In this document: positions 18,401 through 26,812 of the stretch, in pieces | Numbering within the stretch: position 1 is the stretch's first letter | How the letters are laid out: every line of letters starts with the position of its first letter | Source: Terriglobales bacterium | GTDB lineage: Bacteria > Acidobacteriota > Terriglobia > Terriglobales > Acidobacteriaceae | Reading direction: 5' to 3' | Length of the DNA stretch: 64,000 bases | Assembly (NCBI GenBank): GCA_035487355.1 | Contig: DATHMF010000109.1 | Coordinates: 1-64,000 of the forward strand | Notes under the pieces: model-generated | Databases searched by the model: none | Seen by the model: the letters and a program-made list of their open reading frames with translations, nothing else | Told to the model about the DNA's origin: nothing | Program-made: the position numbers and the translations under genes

Positions 18401-20935
18401 GAGCGCCACATCTACTACGACTCTCAAACCGGCAATACCAAGAAACAGGTCTTTAACGAGAACACCCCACAGCAGCAGACCTACACCTACGCCTACTATG
18501 CTGATAACCTGCTCAAGTCTGTAACCGATCCACTCGGGCACGTGACCAATTACAACACCTATGATGGTCTTGGCAATCCTGTTTCAGTGACCACGATGGC
18601 CAATACTGCTGCCGCGGCTACCACGCAGATGGTCTATGACGGCAATAGCGACCTGCTCAGTGTTACAGACGCGCTCAATCACACCACAACCTATGGCTAC
18701 GATCCGCAGGGCGATCTGACCCTCATCGTCGATCCCTTGCTGCATACCACTACGATGACCTATGACAGCGAAGGCCGCATGCTGAGCGTCACCGACCCCA
18801 TGCAGAGCGAGTCTCTGCAGTTCCTTTATGACGGTCCGGATCTGGTGACGATCTCCGACTCGGAAAGCACGCTGAATCGCTTCTGCGATGCCGCAGGTCG
18901 CGTGGTCTCAACCACCGACCCGCTGGGCAAGGTGGTGCAGTACTCCTATAACAACTTCAATCAACTTACGCAGGTCACAGACCCGCTGGGAGGGATTACC
19001 TCGTTCACCTATGATCGCAACGGCAACCTGCTGTCGGTGCAAGACGCCCGCCAGCAGGGCAGCAGCCTGCAGACGAGCTTTACCTATGACGTGATGGATC
19101 GCGTGGCCACACGCACCGATCCCCACGGCAGGCAACAGTCCTACGGCTACGATAAAAATGGGAACCTGACCAGCTTCACCGACCGCAAGGGCAAAGTGAC
19201 CAACATCCAGTATGACTGGGCGAACCGTAAAACCTTCGCCGGCTTCGGTGCAACAGGGAATCCGCCAACCTATGAGAGCACGATTAACTACAGCTACGAC
19301 GCTATAGGCCGTCTGACTCAAATTGTCGACTCCACTTCGGGAACGATCAGCCACAGCTATGACGATATCAATCGCAAAGCGACCGAAACCGTAGGCGCGC
19401 GCTCAGTGACGACGGCGATGGATGCGATTGGGCGACTGAACACGCTGTCGGCGACCGGACAACCCGACGTCACATATCACTATGACCCTAATTCAAATCA
19501 CCTGCTCAGCATTCAAAAAGGCGCCGCTACAGTCGGCTTCGGTTACGACAACGACAACCGCCGCACCTCGATGACTCTGTCCAACGGCGTCCTGGCAACT
19601 TATGGATATGATGCGGCCTCGCGTCTGACGTCCATCAATTACCAGTTGAACGCAACCTCTCTCGGCGTATTGAATTACGCCTACGACGCCGTCGGCCGCC
19701 GCACGCAGGTAAACGGTAGTCTGGCCCGCACGGGACTGCCTCCAGCGCTCATTGCTGCAACCTACGACGCCAACAACGAAATCGCCAGTTGGAATGGTCA
19801 ACCGTTTACCTATGACAACGATGGCAATCTGACCTATGACGGCGCCAGCACGTATTCATGGAACGCCAGGAATCAACTGATCGGGATCAGCGGCTCAGTG
19901 AATGCCAGCTTTGCTTATGACTCTTTGGGCCGCAGGACTTCCAAGACCATCGCAGCTCAGAATACTGGTTTCACTTATAACGTGGGCGCCATCGCGCAGG
20001 AGGTGAATGGAAGCACTGTCATCGCTGATATCTGGAACGGTGGCATGAACTATTTCCAGCGCACAGACGCCAGCGGCAGCTTCGTTCCCATGACCGACGC
20101 CTTGGGAAGTGTGCTCGCGCTCGTGGATGCCAGCGGAACACTGGGAGCACAATACACCTACGACCCGTATGGCTCCACGTCAGCTTTTGGAACCAGCGGC
20201 ACTAGCCCCTTCCAGTACATCGGCCAGGAAAATGATATTTTGACTAGCCTCTACTACTTGCACGCTCGCTATTACAGCCCCGCGTTAGGACGTTTTATCA
20301 GTCAAGATCCCATTGGACTTGCCGGAGGCATTAATGTGTATGCTTATGCTAGCGATGATCCGATAGATTTTATCGATCCATTTGGGCTTAAAGCGTGTCT
20401 GGACTTCTGGCAAAAAGTCTTTGTAGTCGGACACGGTTTAGGGAACATTGGTGTAGGCCTTGGGAAAATAGTTGTTGCCGGCGAAGTTGCCATGTCTACT
20501 GGCCCTCTAACATTCCCCATCACGATGTACCTTGGGATCCAAGGTGGGTTCAACGTCATAGGGGGCATTGGTGAACTCGCTGCGGCCTACGATGGCAGTG
20601 CGCGAAATGCGCTCGCGGCAGGTAACCTCGGGAACATGGGTACCATCAGCGGCGTTGTAGGTGCAGCAACGTACGATTGGATGTATGGTGATCAAGGATC
20701 AGCATTCGACATGTTTCAAGAGGGATCAAGTCTCGGCCAATGGGAGAATCTTGCATCGGGATTCTTGATAAACCCTCTGATGGGAGCGGAAGAGACGGCC
20801 AGCATAGTCAAGGGTGTCTATCCAGCAGCTGGCGAAGGTCTTACTGAGGCTTATGATACTGGGATGAATGTACTCGACAATGCCGATACGTTTGAAGGGG
20901 AATACGAAGGTGCAGGTCGCGGTTGCTGCAAATAA
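15485..20935 (+). CDS. Giant RHS/YD-repeat protein with variable C-terminal tip
   Basis: Starts are possible at GTG 15470 and ATG 15479 or 15485; 15485 has GAGAG eight bases upstream and begins the signal peptide (MNKHSIRIAWWAISLLILAAF). The 1816-residue product has a Kelch-like propeller (about 45-240; LLLLGGQDARGK, VLILGGIGADGK, LLIAGGISLGGK), a Big_5-type domain (about 245-345), a carboxypeptidase-regulatory domain (about 380-470), the DUF6531-like entry motif (GEPVNLSTGLFTYRKTDL, about 640), many YD repeats (about 850-1570) and the RHS core end (GRFISQDPIGLAGG ... DPFGLK). After DPFGLK come about 180 residues, glycine-rich and hydrophobic, ending in GCCK, with no toxin motif I recognise. 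Family members form a cocoon shell and deliver C-terminal effectors. The tip DNA is more AT-rich than the core, as expected for exchangeable tips. Confidence 0.88.
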   Translation: MNKHSIRIAWWAISLLILAAFPVWGKSAQAETDPASVEQSSSLLAGASSTLLPSGQLLLLGGQDARGKIQDRAALKDPATGMIAPLPVMHFARSYHSASVLPDGTVLILGGIGADGKIVTQAEQFDSETKTFSTVSSAPAARAFHTATLLTDGRLLIAGGISLGGKLTAALEIWDSRHPTTAPQSIELKTGRRNHTATLLADGRALLSGGKDEKGNLLAAGEVYDPQTQSTSVVENPSEMLAASAGMTEVRATSPEDQAVNVPVDALISMRFSRSVQMQSIKAETVLLEGPEGAVTAHVVPAERGMLTFITPLSPLQPGTTYNVTVSGAVDSSNAAVAHDQFTFTTAGVPPQDRADSDDERWKPTVDWKVHQSNKDPLPPLKAPDGVTALAGRVLRLNGKPLEHVTLTIGNKHVETDETGRFLLVDVPAGHQVLQIDATTANRPGKTYGYYEFGAELKAKKTNVLSFTIWMSLLDMAHAVNIPSPTTKEVVISNPTVPGLELRLPPGTVIYDRDHKVVHQVSITPIPLDRPPFPLPGGVDVPIYFTIQPGGAYIQVNGSSTIKGGRLFYPNLGHLTPGSIFVFWNYNADQGGWYQYGSGHVDPSGNQIVPDPGVVVYEFSGAMVGGRPGPAIGNQNDIKDGEPVNLSTGLFTYRKTDLSLPDVIPLSLTRTYRQLDGVNRSMGVGTSNPYEIFVAGDGHVFGITPYIILYLEDGTKVYFRQNALNPTTYVNFSSRTQWYGAVITLTGSTAIGPGGKTLPGELQIRTRNGTYYSFPDSSNISSVSCQALRGITDRFGNQVLINRTPRTGDNGVLFCDMLSVTSPNGRSITFQHDTDHHITSATDSAGRTVQYTYDVSGRLVGVTDVNGGLTQYTYDDSNNMTAIEDARGIPYLANSYDSNTNIVYQQTLADGTSTYRFLWNQTGNGQTVTFNDSGCGGCGGGADVLGFRNCLTCYDSYTPPIQDVEIFDPNGNERHIYYDSQTGNTKKQVFNENTPQQQTYTYAYYADNLLKSVTDPLGHVTNYNTYDGLGNPVSVTTMANTAAAATTQMVYDGNSDLLSVTDALNHTTTYGYDPQGDLTLIVDPLLHTTTMTYDSEGRMLSVTDPMQSESLQFLYDGPDLVTISDSESTLNRFCDAAGRVVSTTDPLGKVVQYSYNNFNQLTQVTDPLGGITSFTYDRNGNLLSVQDARQQGSSLQTSFTYDVMDRVATRTDPHGRQQSYGYDKNGNLTSFTDRKGKVTNIQYDWANRKTFAGFGATGNPPTYESTINYSYDAIGRLTQIVDSTSGTISHSYDDINRKATETVGARSVTTAMDAIGRLNTLSATGQPDVTYHYDPNSNHLLSIQKGAATVGFGYDNDNRRTSMTLSNGVLATYGYDAASRLTSINYQLNATSLGVLNYAYDAVGRRTQVNGSLARTGLPPALIAATYDANNEIASWNGQPFTYDNDGNLTYDGASTYSWNARNQLIGISGSVNASFAYDSLGRRTSKTIAAQNTGFTYNVGAIAQEVNGSTVIADIWNGGMNYFQRTDASGSFVPMTDALGSVLALVDASGTLGAQYTYDPYGSTSAFGTSGTSPFQYIGQENDILTSLYYLHARYYSPALGRFISQDPIGLAGGINVYAYASDDPIDFIDPFGLKACLDFWQKVFVVGHGLGNIGVGLGKIVVAGEVAMSTGPLTFPITMYLGIQGGFNVIGGIGELAAAYDGSARNALAAGNLGNMGTISGVVGAATYDWMYGDQGSAFDMFQEGSSLGQWENLASGFLINPLMGAEETASIVKGVYPAAGEGLTEAYDTGMNVLDNADTFEGEYEGAGRGCCK

Positions 20936-21093
20936 GACGAGTGGCCGGACTAAAACATTTGTACTCATGACAATCTATAGGATGCTCTGTCCTAGTTTTT
21001 TGCTAGGGCTGGTTTTTTGCTTCGAGCTCTTATACAAGCAGGCTGTAACCATGTCTCAAATCGGTGCTACCATCGTTCAGAACGAGGTCTGCA

Positions 21094-21313
21094 ATGGAAT
21101 ACAACGAAAGACAAAGCAGATGAGATGGTACTGGCCCTGCTGTACCTTACAATGTTCGAAGACAAGCCGGCTTGGGGGCTTGGAAAGGGCACGACTGGGA
21201 CGCACTGGCCCGGCTGCACGCCAAGGGCTACATCTCCGATCCGAAAGGGCAAAACGAAATCAGTGGTCATGAGCACCGATGGAGCACAGCGTGCGCAAGA
21301 GCTCTTCCAATAA
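21094..21313 (+). pseudogene. DUF6429-like small protein, broken by three small indels
   Basis: Reading across frames gives one coherent product of about 70 residues: MEYNE, then DKADEMVLALLYLTMFEDK, PAW, WKGHDWDALARLHAKGYISD, PKG, and KTKSVVMSTDGAQRAQELFQ. The order and motifs (DEMVLALL, AWKGxDWD, LHxKGxI, KSVV) match what I recall of the DUF6429 family. Three changes break it: an extra A near 21108, an 8-base tandem duplication (GGGCTTGG type) near 21173-21188, and an extra base near 21250. The stop is TAA at 21311. It lies just after the RHS gene, where an immunity gene would be expected, but DUF6429 is not a known immunity family. Confidence 0.55.
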
Positions 21314-22038
21314 CATTTTGCCCGCAAAACCTAAAAAGCTGGAGCGATTGAAAGTCAAACCAATCCGCGCAACTCCGCGTTCATCCGCGGCAAAAAACCA
21401 TCAATTGTAAATCGAAATGACAATGGTCCCATTGTGGTACCAAACTCTTCCTTCCTGAGCAAACCTGGGTTACCATTAACCTTGAAAGCCTGCCCCGGCG
21501 TGCCGCCGTAGGGTGTATCCAGCGTTCCCAGGAGCGCGGGGCTCAGGTTAACAGAGCCCATGAAGTTATTTGAAAACTCATCGCAACACGCCGTCCGCGA
21601 CGCAGGCCGGTCCGCGATCATCCCTTGTTCTAACTCACGCTCGTGTTGACTCGTGTGTTAATGCACTCGCAAGGATGCAAGGTTGACTGACTGGCATCTT
21701 TATGGGAACCAAGTCTGCAAGAGATTGAAATGAAATGACTCACAGCAATGACCCAAGCAAGCTTGGGGTCCCCCTCTGGCACCTTTTTTTGTCTACCCGC
21801 GAGGTTCTTTAATTTTTAACCAAAAGGTAAACAGCAGGGCGCTTCATTTCACCCAACCAAGCAAGGAGGGTGGCCCTGAAACCGATCCGCGCAAATCTGC
21901 GTTCATCTGCGGCAAACTTTTGTCTGGCTAATAAAGGTTAAGAGCTAAGAGCTTCTTTTCCCACGCCCAAGCAAGCAAGGGTACCCCCCACCTTGTTGGT
22001 ATACTCAAAGACGATCATTTCCGATCTCCTGCAAACAA
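21314..22038. repeat. Gap filled with dispersed repeats before the CHAT gene
   Basis: It holds two copies of the common (A/G)TCCGCG...CGTTCATC(C/T)GCGG repeat (21362-21396 and 21882-21917), and three AAGCAAGC/GGGGTACC-type motifs (around 21751, 21858 and 21971), the family also found at 26.8-27.3 kb and 43.6-44.0 kb. A run of seven T lies near 21784. An 88-codon minus-strand frame (21621-21355) could be a decayed gene end (SVNLSPALLGTLDTPYGGTP), but it starts in repeat sequence and I do not call it. Confidence 0.5.
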
Positions 22039-25000
22039 ATGAGCCTCCGGCAAAAAACCTACCTTGTTTTGCTGCTGCTGAGTTGCCTGGCCTCCACCGT
22101 ACGCGTCCATGCGCAGCTCAAACCAGGGGTAGTTATTGAAGAGGTCGCAAAGTATTCCGAAGGCGAAAAAGCCGAATTGCGCGAAGGAGACATCCTGCTG
22201 CGCTGGACTCGTGGTGAAGACAAAGGCGAAATTACCTCTCCTTTTGACCTGTCCTTAATCGAAATTGAGCAGGCGCAGCGAGGAAGAGTTTCTCTGGAAG
22301 GTCTCAGGGGCTCGGCAGCCCAAAGTTGGTTCTTGGGGCCTGATGATTGGGGCATCACAGCGCGACCCAACCTCCCGCAGGATCTCGTCTCTATTTATCT
22401 CGAAGGTAAAGAGCTGGCCAAAGTCGGCAAACTGAACGAAGCAACCGAACATTGGCGAAAAGCAGGGGTACAAGCGCAAATGCCTTCATCGAATTGGCTG
22501 AGTGCATGGTTTTTCTTGCGTTCAGCGGATTTGCTATCGGATGCCCGGCAATGGAAAGAATCAGATGAATCCTTTGAAGTAGCTGTCCGGCAGGCAACAG
22601 AAGCTGGGCCAGCAATAGCTGCGCAAGTGCTGTACGCATGGGCCACAACATTCAGGCGACGTAGTGATTGGGCTCATGCGGAGAAGTACTACCAGGAGAC
22701 GATAGCTCAATGCCGGAAATTAGGCGCTGAAAATTTGATGATGGCATTGAGTTTAAGCAGTCTCGGGGATATGGCCCATGCCCGCGGCGATCAAACCAAG
22801 GCAGAGCAGTATCACCTTCAAGCGCTGGCAATCAGGCAAAAACTTGCTCCCGACAGCCTTTCCGTTGCAAGCAGTCTGCATAATTTGAGCGCCGTAGCTG
22901 AGGACCATGGAGATCTGGCAAAAGAAGAAGAGTATGTTCGGCGTGCGCTGACGATTCGGGAAAGGCTCGCTCCTGAAAGTCTTCATCTTGCGCAGAGTTT
23001 CAATCAGTTTGGCGATTGGTACTGGGTCCGTGGTGACCTGCCCCATGCCGAGGAATATTTTCACCGGGCGTTTGTCATCCGAAAAAAACTGGCTCCTGAG
23101 AGTCTCGATTTTGCAATCAGTCTTAACAATCTCGGCATTATTGCCGAAATGCGTTCCGATCTGGATGGCGCTGAACACGATTACAGCCAGGCGCTGGCCA
23201 TTCAAGAGAAACTGGAACCTGGCGGTCTCAATGTGGCAAGGAGCCTTCATAACTTAGGCGATATTGCTCAAGATCGTGGCGATCTGGCCGCAGCGGAGCA
23301 GGACTATCGCCGCGCCCTCGCGATCCACGAGAAGATTGCCCCTGATAACGACCTGGTTCCTTTGGCCCTCAATAATCTTGGAGAACTTGCAAGAACCCGG
23401 GATGACCTTACGCTGGCACAGGAGTGTCACATCCGTGCGCTGCAAGCCGCCAGGCGCATCTCTCCGGATAACGTTTATGTTGCTATCAGCCTCTATAGCC
23501 TTGGCCGCATTGCCGATGATCATGGCGAGTTGGTCAAGGCCGAGGATTATTACCTTCAGGCCCTGGCATTGTTCGAAAAAATATCTCCAGACGCTAACTA
23601 TTATGGAGCTGTACTTACCAATCTGGGGATTGTTCGTGAAGAACGCGCGGACCTGGGAGCCGCCGGGAAATACTACGACCGGGCTTTGGCGGTATATAAA
23701 AAATTCTCTTCCGATAGTTTAGATGTCGCGCGCGTATTGCAGCACATCGGTAATTTGGCTCAGATGCGCGGTGACTTGGACAAGGCTGAGAATTACCATC
23801 GTCAGGCGTTGGCAGTACTGGAAAGGGTCGCACCTGGAAGCAGCAGCCACGCGGAAACTCTTGCATCTCTGGCCGGGATTATGCGCCGTAAGCAGAGGGT
23901 TGATGATGCTGCTCAATTCTATGAGCAGGCGCTGAATGCTTTCGAGAGTCAGACTGCTCATCTGGGGGGCTCGGAGGAGACCCGTTCCGGCTTTCGCTCT
24001 AAACATGCGCGTTTTTACAATGATTACATTGATCTGTTGATTGCCGAAAAGAAGCCGGCGCTTGCATTTCAGGTACTGGAACACTTTCATGCCCGCTCTT
24101 TGTTCGAAACCTTAAGTAATGCTCGTATTGATATTCGCAAAGGCGTCGAACCTGCGTTGGTAGCGCGGGAACGTGCCTTACAGCAATCACTCATCTCGAA
24201 ATCGAACCGCCGCATACAATTGCTGAATGATCAGCATACGGAAGAACAATTGGCGGTTCTCAATCAGGAGATGAAAGACATTCTTGAGCAATATCAAGAT
24301 GTGGAAGCGCAGATTAGGATCAGCAGCCCGCTCTACGCTGCTTTGACGCAACCCGAGCCGTTAAGCGCCACGGAAGTCCAACAGCAGTTGCTCGATGACG
24401 ATACGGCCTTACTGGAATATTCTCTCGGCGAAGATCGGAGCTATGTTTTTGTAGTGACCTCCCGTTCGTTGGAGGCTTATGAATTGCCTCCTCGAACCAA
24501 AATCGAGGCTGCTGCCCGGCGGCTGTACCATCTCTTGCGGACATGGCAGACTGTCAACGCCACGGGCAAGAGCAACCCCTCTTCATCCAAATCAAACGCC
24601 GTGTTGCCGCACAGGGAAACCTATGTGCAGCAGGCAGCGATGGCTTTTAGTCAGATGGTGCTGGCGCCGGTGGCTGCCCAACTCAAGGCGAGGCGTTTGC
24701 TCATTGTGAGTGATGGAGCATTGCAGTATATCCCCTTTGCGGTATTGCCAGCACCAGCACAATCAGGGGCAAGCAAACCGCGATATTCATCAACACCGGC
24801 GCCGCTGATTTTGGAACACGAAATTATCAAGTTGCCATCCGCATCCGTGTTGGGAGTTTTACGGCAACAAACCGCAACTCGTAGAGAACCGGCCAAGGCC
24901 GTGGCGGTTCTAGCTGACCCGGTCTTCGATAAGAATGATGATCGCGTGCAGGTGAGACTGCGCTACCCGAAGACCAACCGGCTTGCTCGATCTGCTGAGC

Positions 25001-25704
25001 AAGGAGCTGCATCGAAGCTGGGCTCCGCGCAGCAATTGCCGGCACAGGACCAAGACGAGGAACCGCAACAACACCTGACCCGGTCCTTGATGGATGTACT
25101 TGGGCACACAAAGAGAGGAGTTTCTTTGGCCCGGCTGCCTTATACACGACGAGAGGCGCAATTCGTCCTGGCCATGGTTCCCGCGGGGCAGGGGATGGAG
25201 GCCCTGGACTTTAATGCCAGCCGCGCGACCGCCATATCTCCCGACTTGGGACAATACCATGTTGTGCATTTCGCCACGCACGGATTGTTGGATAGCAAGC
25301 ATCCTGAGCTCTCGGGCCTGGTGCTTTCCCTGGTGGACCAACATGGAAGCGAACAAAATGGGTTCTTGGGACTCCAGGAGATTTATAACCTTAGCTTACC
25401 CGTGGATCTCGTGGTCCTAAGTGCGTGCGAAACCGGTTTGGGAAAAGAAATCAAAGGCGAGGGCCTGATGAGCCTGACTCGGGGGTTCATGTATGCTGGC
25501 GCGAGCCGGGTGATGGCCAGCTTGTGGAAAGTGGACGATGTTGCCACGGCTGAACTGATGCGGCGTTTTTATCGAGGGATTGAGCAGGAAAGAATGAGAC
25601 CTGCCGCAGCCCTGCAGAAAGCACAAATTGAAATGTGGAAACGGCCGCGCTGGAGAGATCCGTATTATTGGGCAGCCTTCGAACTGCAGGGCGAATGGAA
25701 CTAA
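22039..25704 (+). CDS. Secreted TPR-CHAT protein (caspase-like protease)
   Basis: The product has 1221 residues: signal peptide (1-25), a small PDZ-like segment (about 28-100, KYSEGEKAELREGDILLRW), about a dozen tetratricopeptide repeats (about 115-640; LGDIAQDRGDLAAAEQDYRR type), a helical linker (about 640-780) and a CHAT domain (about 840-1221). The caspase-type dyad is intact: His1081 in HFATHG and Cys1130 in LSACETG, followed by SLTRGFMYAGASRVMASLW. CHAT proteases cleave partner proteins on activation; the TPR array normally binds the trigger or partner. The signal peptide suggests export, which is unusual for conflict-system CHATs but frequent in Acidobacteriota. The ribosome site before ATG 22039 is weak. 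It is the last gene before tmRNA and may belong functionally with the sigma/RHS block. Confidence 0.9.
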   Translation: MSLRQKTYLVLLLLSCLASTVRVHAQLKPGVVIEEVAKYSEGEKAELREGDILLRWTRGEDKGEITSPFDLSLIEIEQAQRGRVSLEGLRGSAAQSWFLGPDDWGITARPNLPQDLVSIYLEGKELAKVGKLNEATEHWRKAGVQAQMPSSNWLSAWFFLRSADLLSDARQWKESDESFEVAVRQATEAGPAIAAQVLYAWATTFRRRSDWAHAEKYYQETIAQCRKLGAENLMMALSLSSLGDMAHARGDQTKAEQYHLQALAIRQKLAPDSLSVASSLHNLSAVAEDHGDLAKEEEYVRRALTIRERLAPESLHLAQSFNQFGDWYWVRGDLPHAEEYFHRAFVIRKKLAPESLDFAISLNNLGIIAEMRSDLDGAEHDYSQALAIQEKLEPGGLNVARSLHNLGDIAQDRGDLAAAEQDYRRALAIHEKIAPDNDLVPLALNNLGELARTRDDLTLAQECHIRALQAARRISPDNVYVAISLYSLGRIADDHGELVKAEDYYLQALALFEKISPDANYYGAVLTNLGIVREERADLGAAGKYYDRALAVYKKFSSDSLDVARVLQHIGNLAQMRGDLDKAENYHRQALAVLERVAPGSSSHAETLASLAGIMRRKQRVDDAAQFYEQALNAFESQTAHLGGSEETRSGFRSKHARFYNDYIDLLIAEKKPALAFQVLEHFHARSLFETLSNARIDIRKGVEPALVARERALQQSLISKSNRRIQLLNDQHTEEQLAVLNQEMKDILEQYQDVEAQIRISSPLYAALTQPEPLSATEVQQQLLDDDTALLEYSLGEDRSYVFVVTSRSLEAYELPPRTKIEAAARRLYHLLRTWQTVNATGKSNPSSSKSNAVLPHRETYVQQAAMAFSQMVLAPVAAQLKARRLLIVSDGALQYIPFAVLPAPAQSGASKPRYSSTPAPLILEHEIIKLPSASVLGVLRQQTATRREPAKAVAVLADPVFDKNDDRVQVRLRYPKTNRLARSAEQGAASKLGSAQQLPAQDQDEEPQQHLTRSLMDVLGHTKRGVSLARLPYTRREAQFVLAMVPAGQGMEALDFNASRATAISPDLGQYHVVHFATHGLLDSKHPELSGLVLSLVDQHGSEQNGFLGLQEIYNLSLPVDLVVLSACETGLGKEIKGEGLMSLTRGFMYAGASRVMASLWKVDDVATAELMRRFYRGIEQERMRPAAALQKAQIEMWKRPRWRDPYYWAAFELQGEWN

Positions 25705-26059
25705 CATACTAAGAGTAGATTCTCCTGCGGGCAGGCTTCATGCCTTAATGCCGACCGGAAAGATTAACAAACACGAAAGACCTCTGAACTGCCCTTCGTG
25801 GAGTAAGTCTTTGTCTTAACATGCGGAAACCTTTGACACGAATCTTCCAAAGGTTAAATTTCAGCATTGGGTCGTGGCAAACCGATTCGGTGCTCTTGTC
25901 CAGTTCGAGTGCTTCTGGGCTAGCTAGAAGCACCAACACGGAGGTCAAACTAACCGGCTCAATCGAAAACCCGCCCACGTCCGAATTTTCTGTCTGGACG
26001 AGGTTTGAGCATCATCTATGGATCGCAGATCGTTCTAAGTTATAGAAAACAAAGGGTAA
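25705..26059. other. Gap between the CHAT gene and tmRNA 3' end
   Basis: No gene or known RNA is seen. Short frames on both strands (for example 25745-25978 minus and 25821-26045 plus) lack ribosome sites and family resemblance. No intrinsic terminator with a T-run is evident for either the CHAT gene or tmRNA. If an island attached at tmRNA, one junction lies at 26060. Confidence 0.45.
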
Positions 26060-26424
26060 TGGAGGCGGCGGGAGTTGAACCCGCGTCCGAAAATGATGAC
26101 AGCAAAGAGCCTACATACGTAGTCACGTTCCTGCTACGGGAGTTACCCCGTAACCTTCGCAGCCGGCGCTAAGAACGGACAAGAAACGCAAGCAGCTAGC
26201 CTGTATATCTCGCCTTCGCTGCCCAGACACGCGGCGAAAGCCAGTCCGCTGTGCGACACTCTTCTCCCGCCCACGGACAAAGCGAAAGAGAGCGGCTACT
26301 TAATTAATTAAGCAGCGTATGCCAGTGTTTGGTTGGCAACTATGTTTTTGCACGCGATTACGGGTGTGTGCACCCCGGTATGCCTCTTTACCTCACCCAT
26401 TTCCGTCGAAGCCGTGACGCCCCC
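26060..26424 (-). ncRNA. ssrA: tmRNA (transfer-messenger RNA)
   Basis: The minus strand begins GGGGGCG at 26424 and ends CGCCTCC-A at 26060; these ends pair as a 7-bp acceptor stem with one G-U. The 5' side carries the conserved GGCTTCGACGG. The T-arm is GCGGGTTCAACTCCCGC. The tag frame is entered after ATAGTT and reads ANQTLAYAA then TAA (26337-26308), followed by further in-frame or near stops (TAATTAATTAA). Pseudoknot-like GC-rich segments fill the rest. tmRNA rescues stalled ribosomes and tags the product for proteolysis. The CCA end is not encoded here (the next bases are TTA), while the three displaced copies of the 3' end at 5041, 5176 and 8521 do carry CCA. The length, about 365 nt, is normal. 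Confidence 0.95.
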
Positions 26425-26530
26425 AGATTGGTTTGAGGTACCTCTCAAATTTCAAAGAACCTATCACAAGTGTATCAAAGCTTTAGATGTGCGGCGGAAT
26501 CCGCTGGATTCGGGCAAAAGTGATATCAAA

Positions 26531-26660
26531 AAAGTGATATCAAACTGTTGGTTTTTGAGAAATCGTGGCCCATAATTTTCCTGGAGTGTGTTTTTCTCAA
26601 CCGCGTTCCAGAATGCGGGGGCTTTATTGCCCTTAGGATCTTTGAAAACTCATTGTCTGG
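26531..26660 (+). repeat. Dispersed 130-bp repeat, copy 1
   Basis: It begins AAAGTGATATC, continues through TTGGTTTTTGAG and GTGTGTTTTTCT, then a hairpin (CCGCGTTCCAGAATGCGG), ATTGCCC and ATTGTCTGG. The copy at 44003-44132 is in reverse orientation and is roughly four-fifths identical by eye. Frames through it that read ...FLNRVPECGG... are artefacts of the repeat. Confidence 0.75.
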
Positions 26661-26812
26661 CAAGATTTGCGAGGATCGCCGCAACAGCGCGAGGGGCGAG
26701 GTAGTAAACCCTAAGCGTAGCCAAAGGGGGTAGCGCTGCCGAGCCCTTAGAAAGCTCTTTTGAAAATCTATTGTCTGAGTACCGAGTACTGAGGACTGAG
26801 TACTACTTCAGC

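Noticed and set aside
17654..18541. 295-codon minus-strand frame inside the RHS gene
   Set aside because: It is antisense to YD repeats; the Val/Gly/Ile-rich product is a shadow of the plus-strand code.
20868..21272. 134-codon frame after the RHS gene as an immunity protein
   Set aside because: It begins inside the RHS coding end and runs out of frame through the DUF6429-like pseudogene; no ribosome site.
21355..21621. 88-codon minus-strand frame before the CHAT gene
   Set aside because: Starts in repeat DNA, no clear start signal; possibly a decayed gene end but not supportable.
21751..21795. T7 run near 21784 as terminator
   Set aside because: The preceding GGGGTCCCC is too short a palindrome and belongs to the dispersed motif family.
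26548..26733. Frame reading ...FLNRVPECGG..., with counterparts at 43779-44167
   Set aside because: Both come from the 130-bp dispersed repeat; the similarity between the frames is at DNA level.
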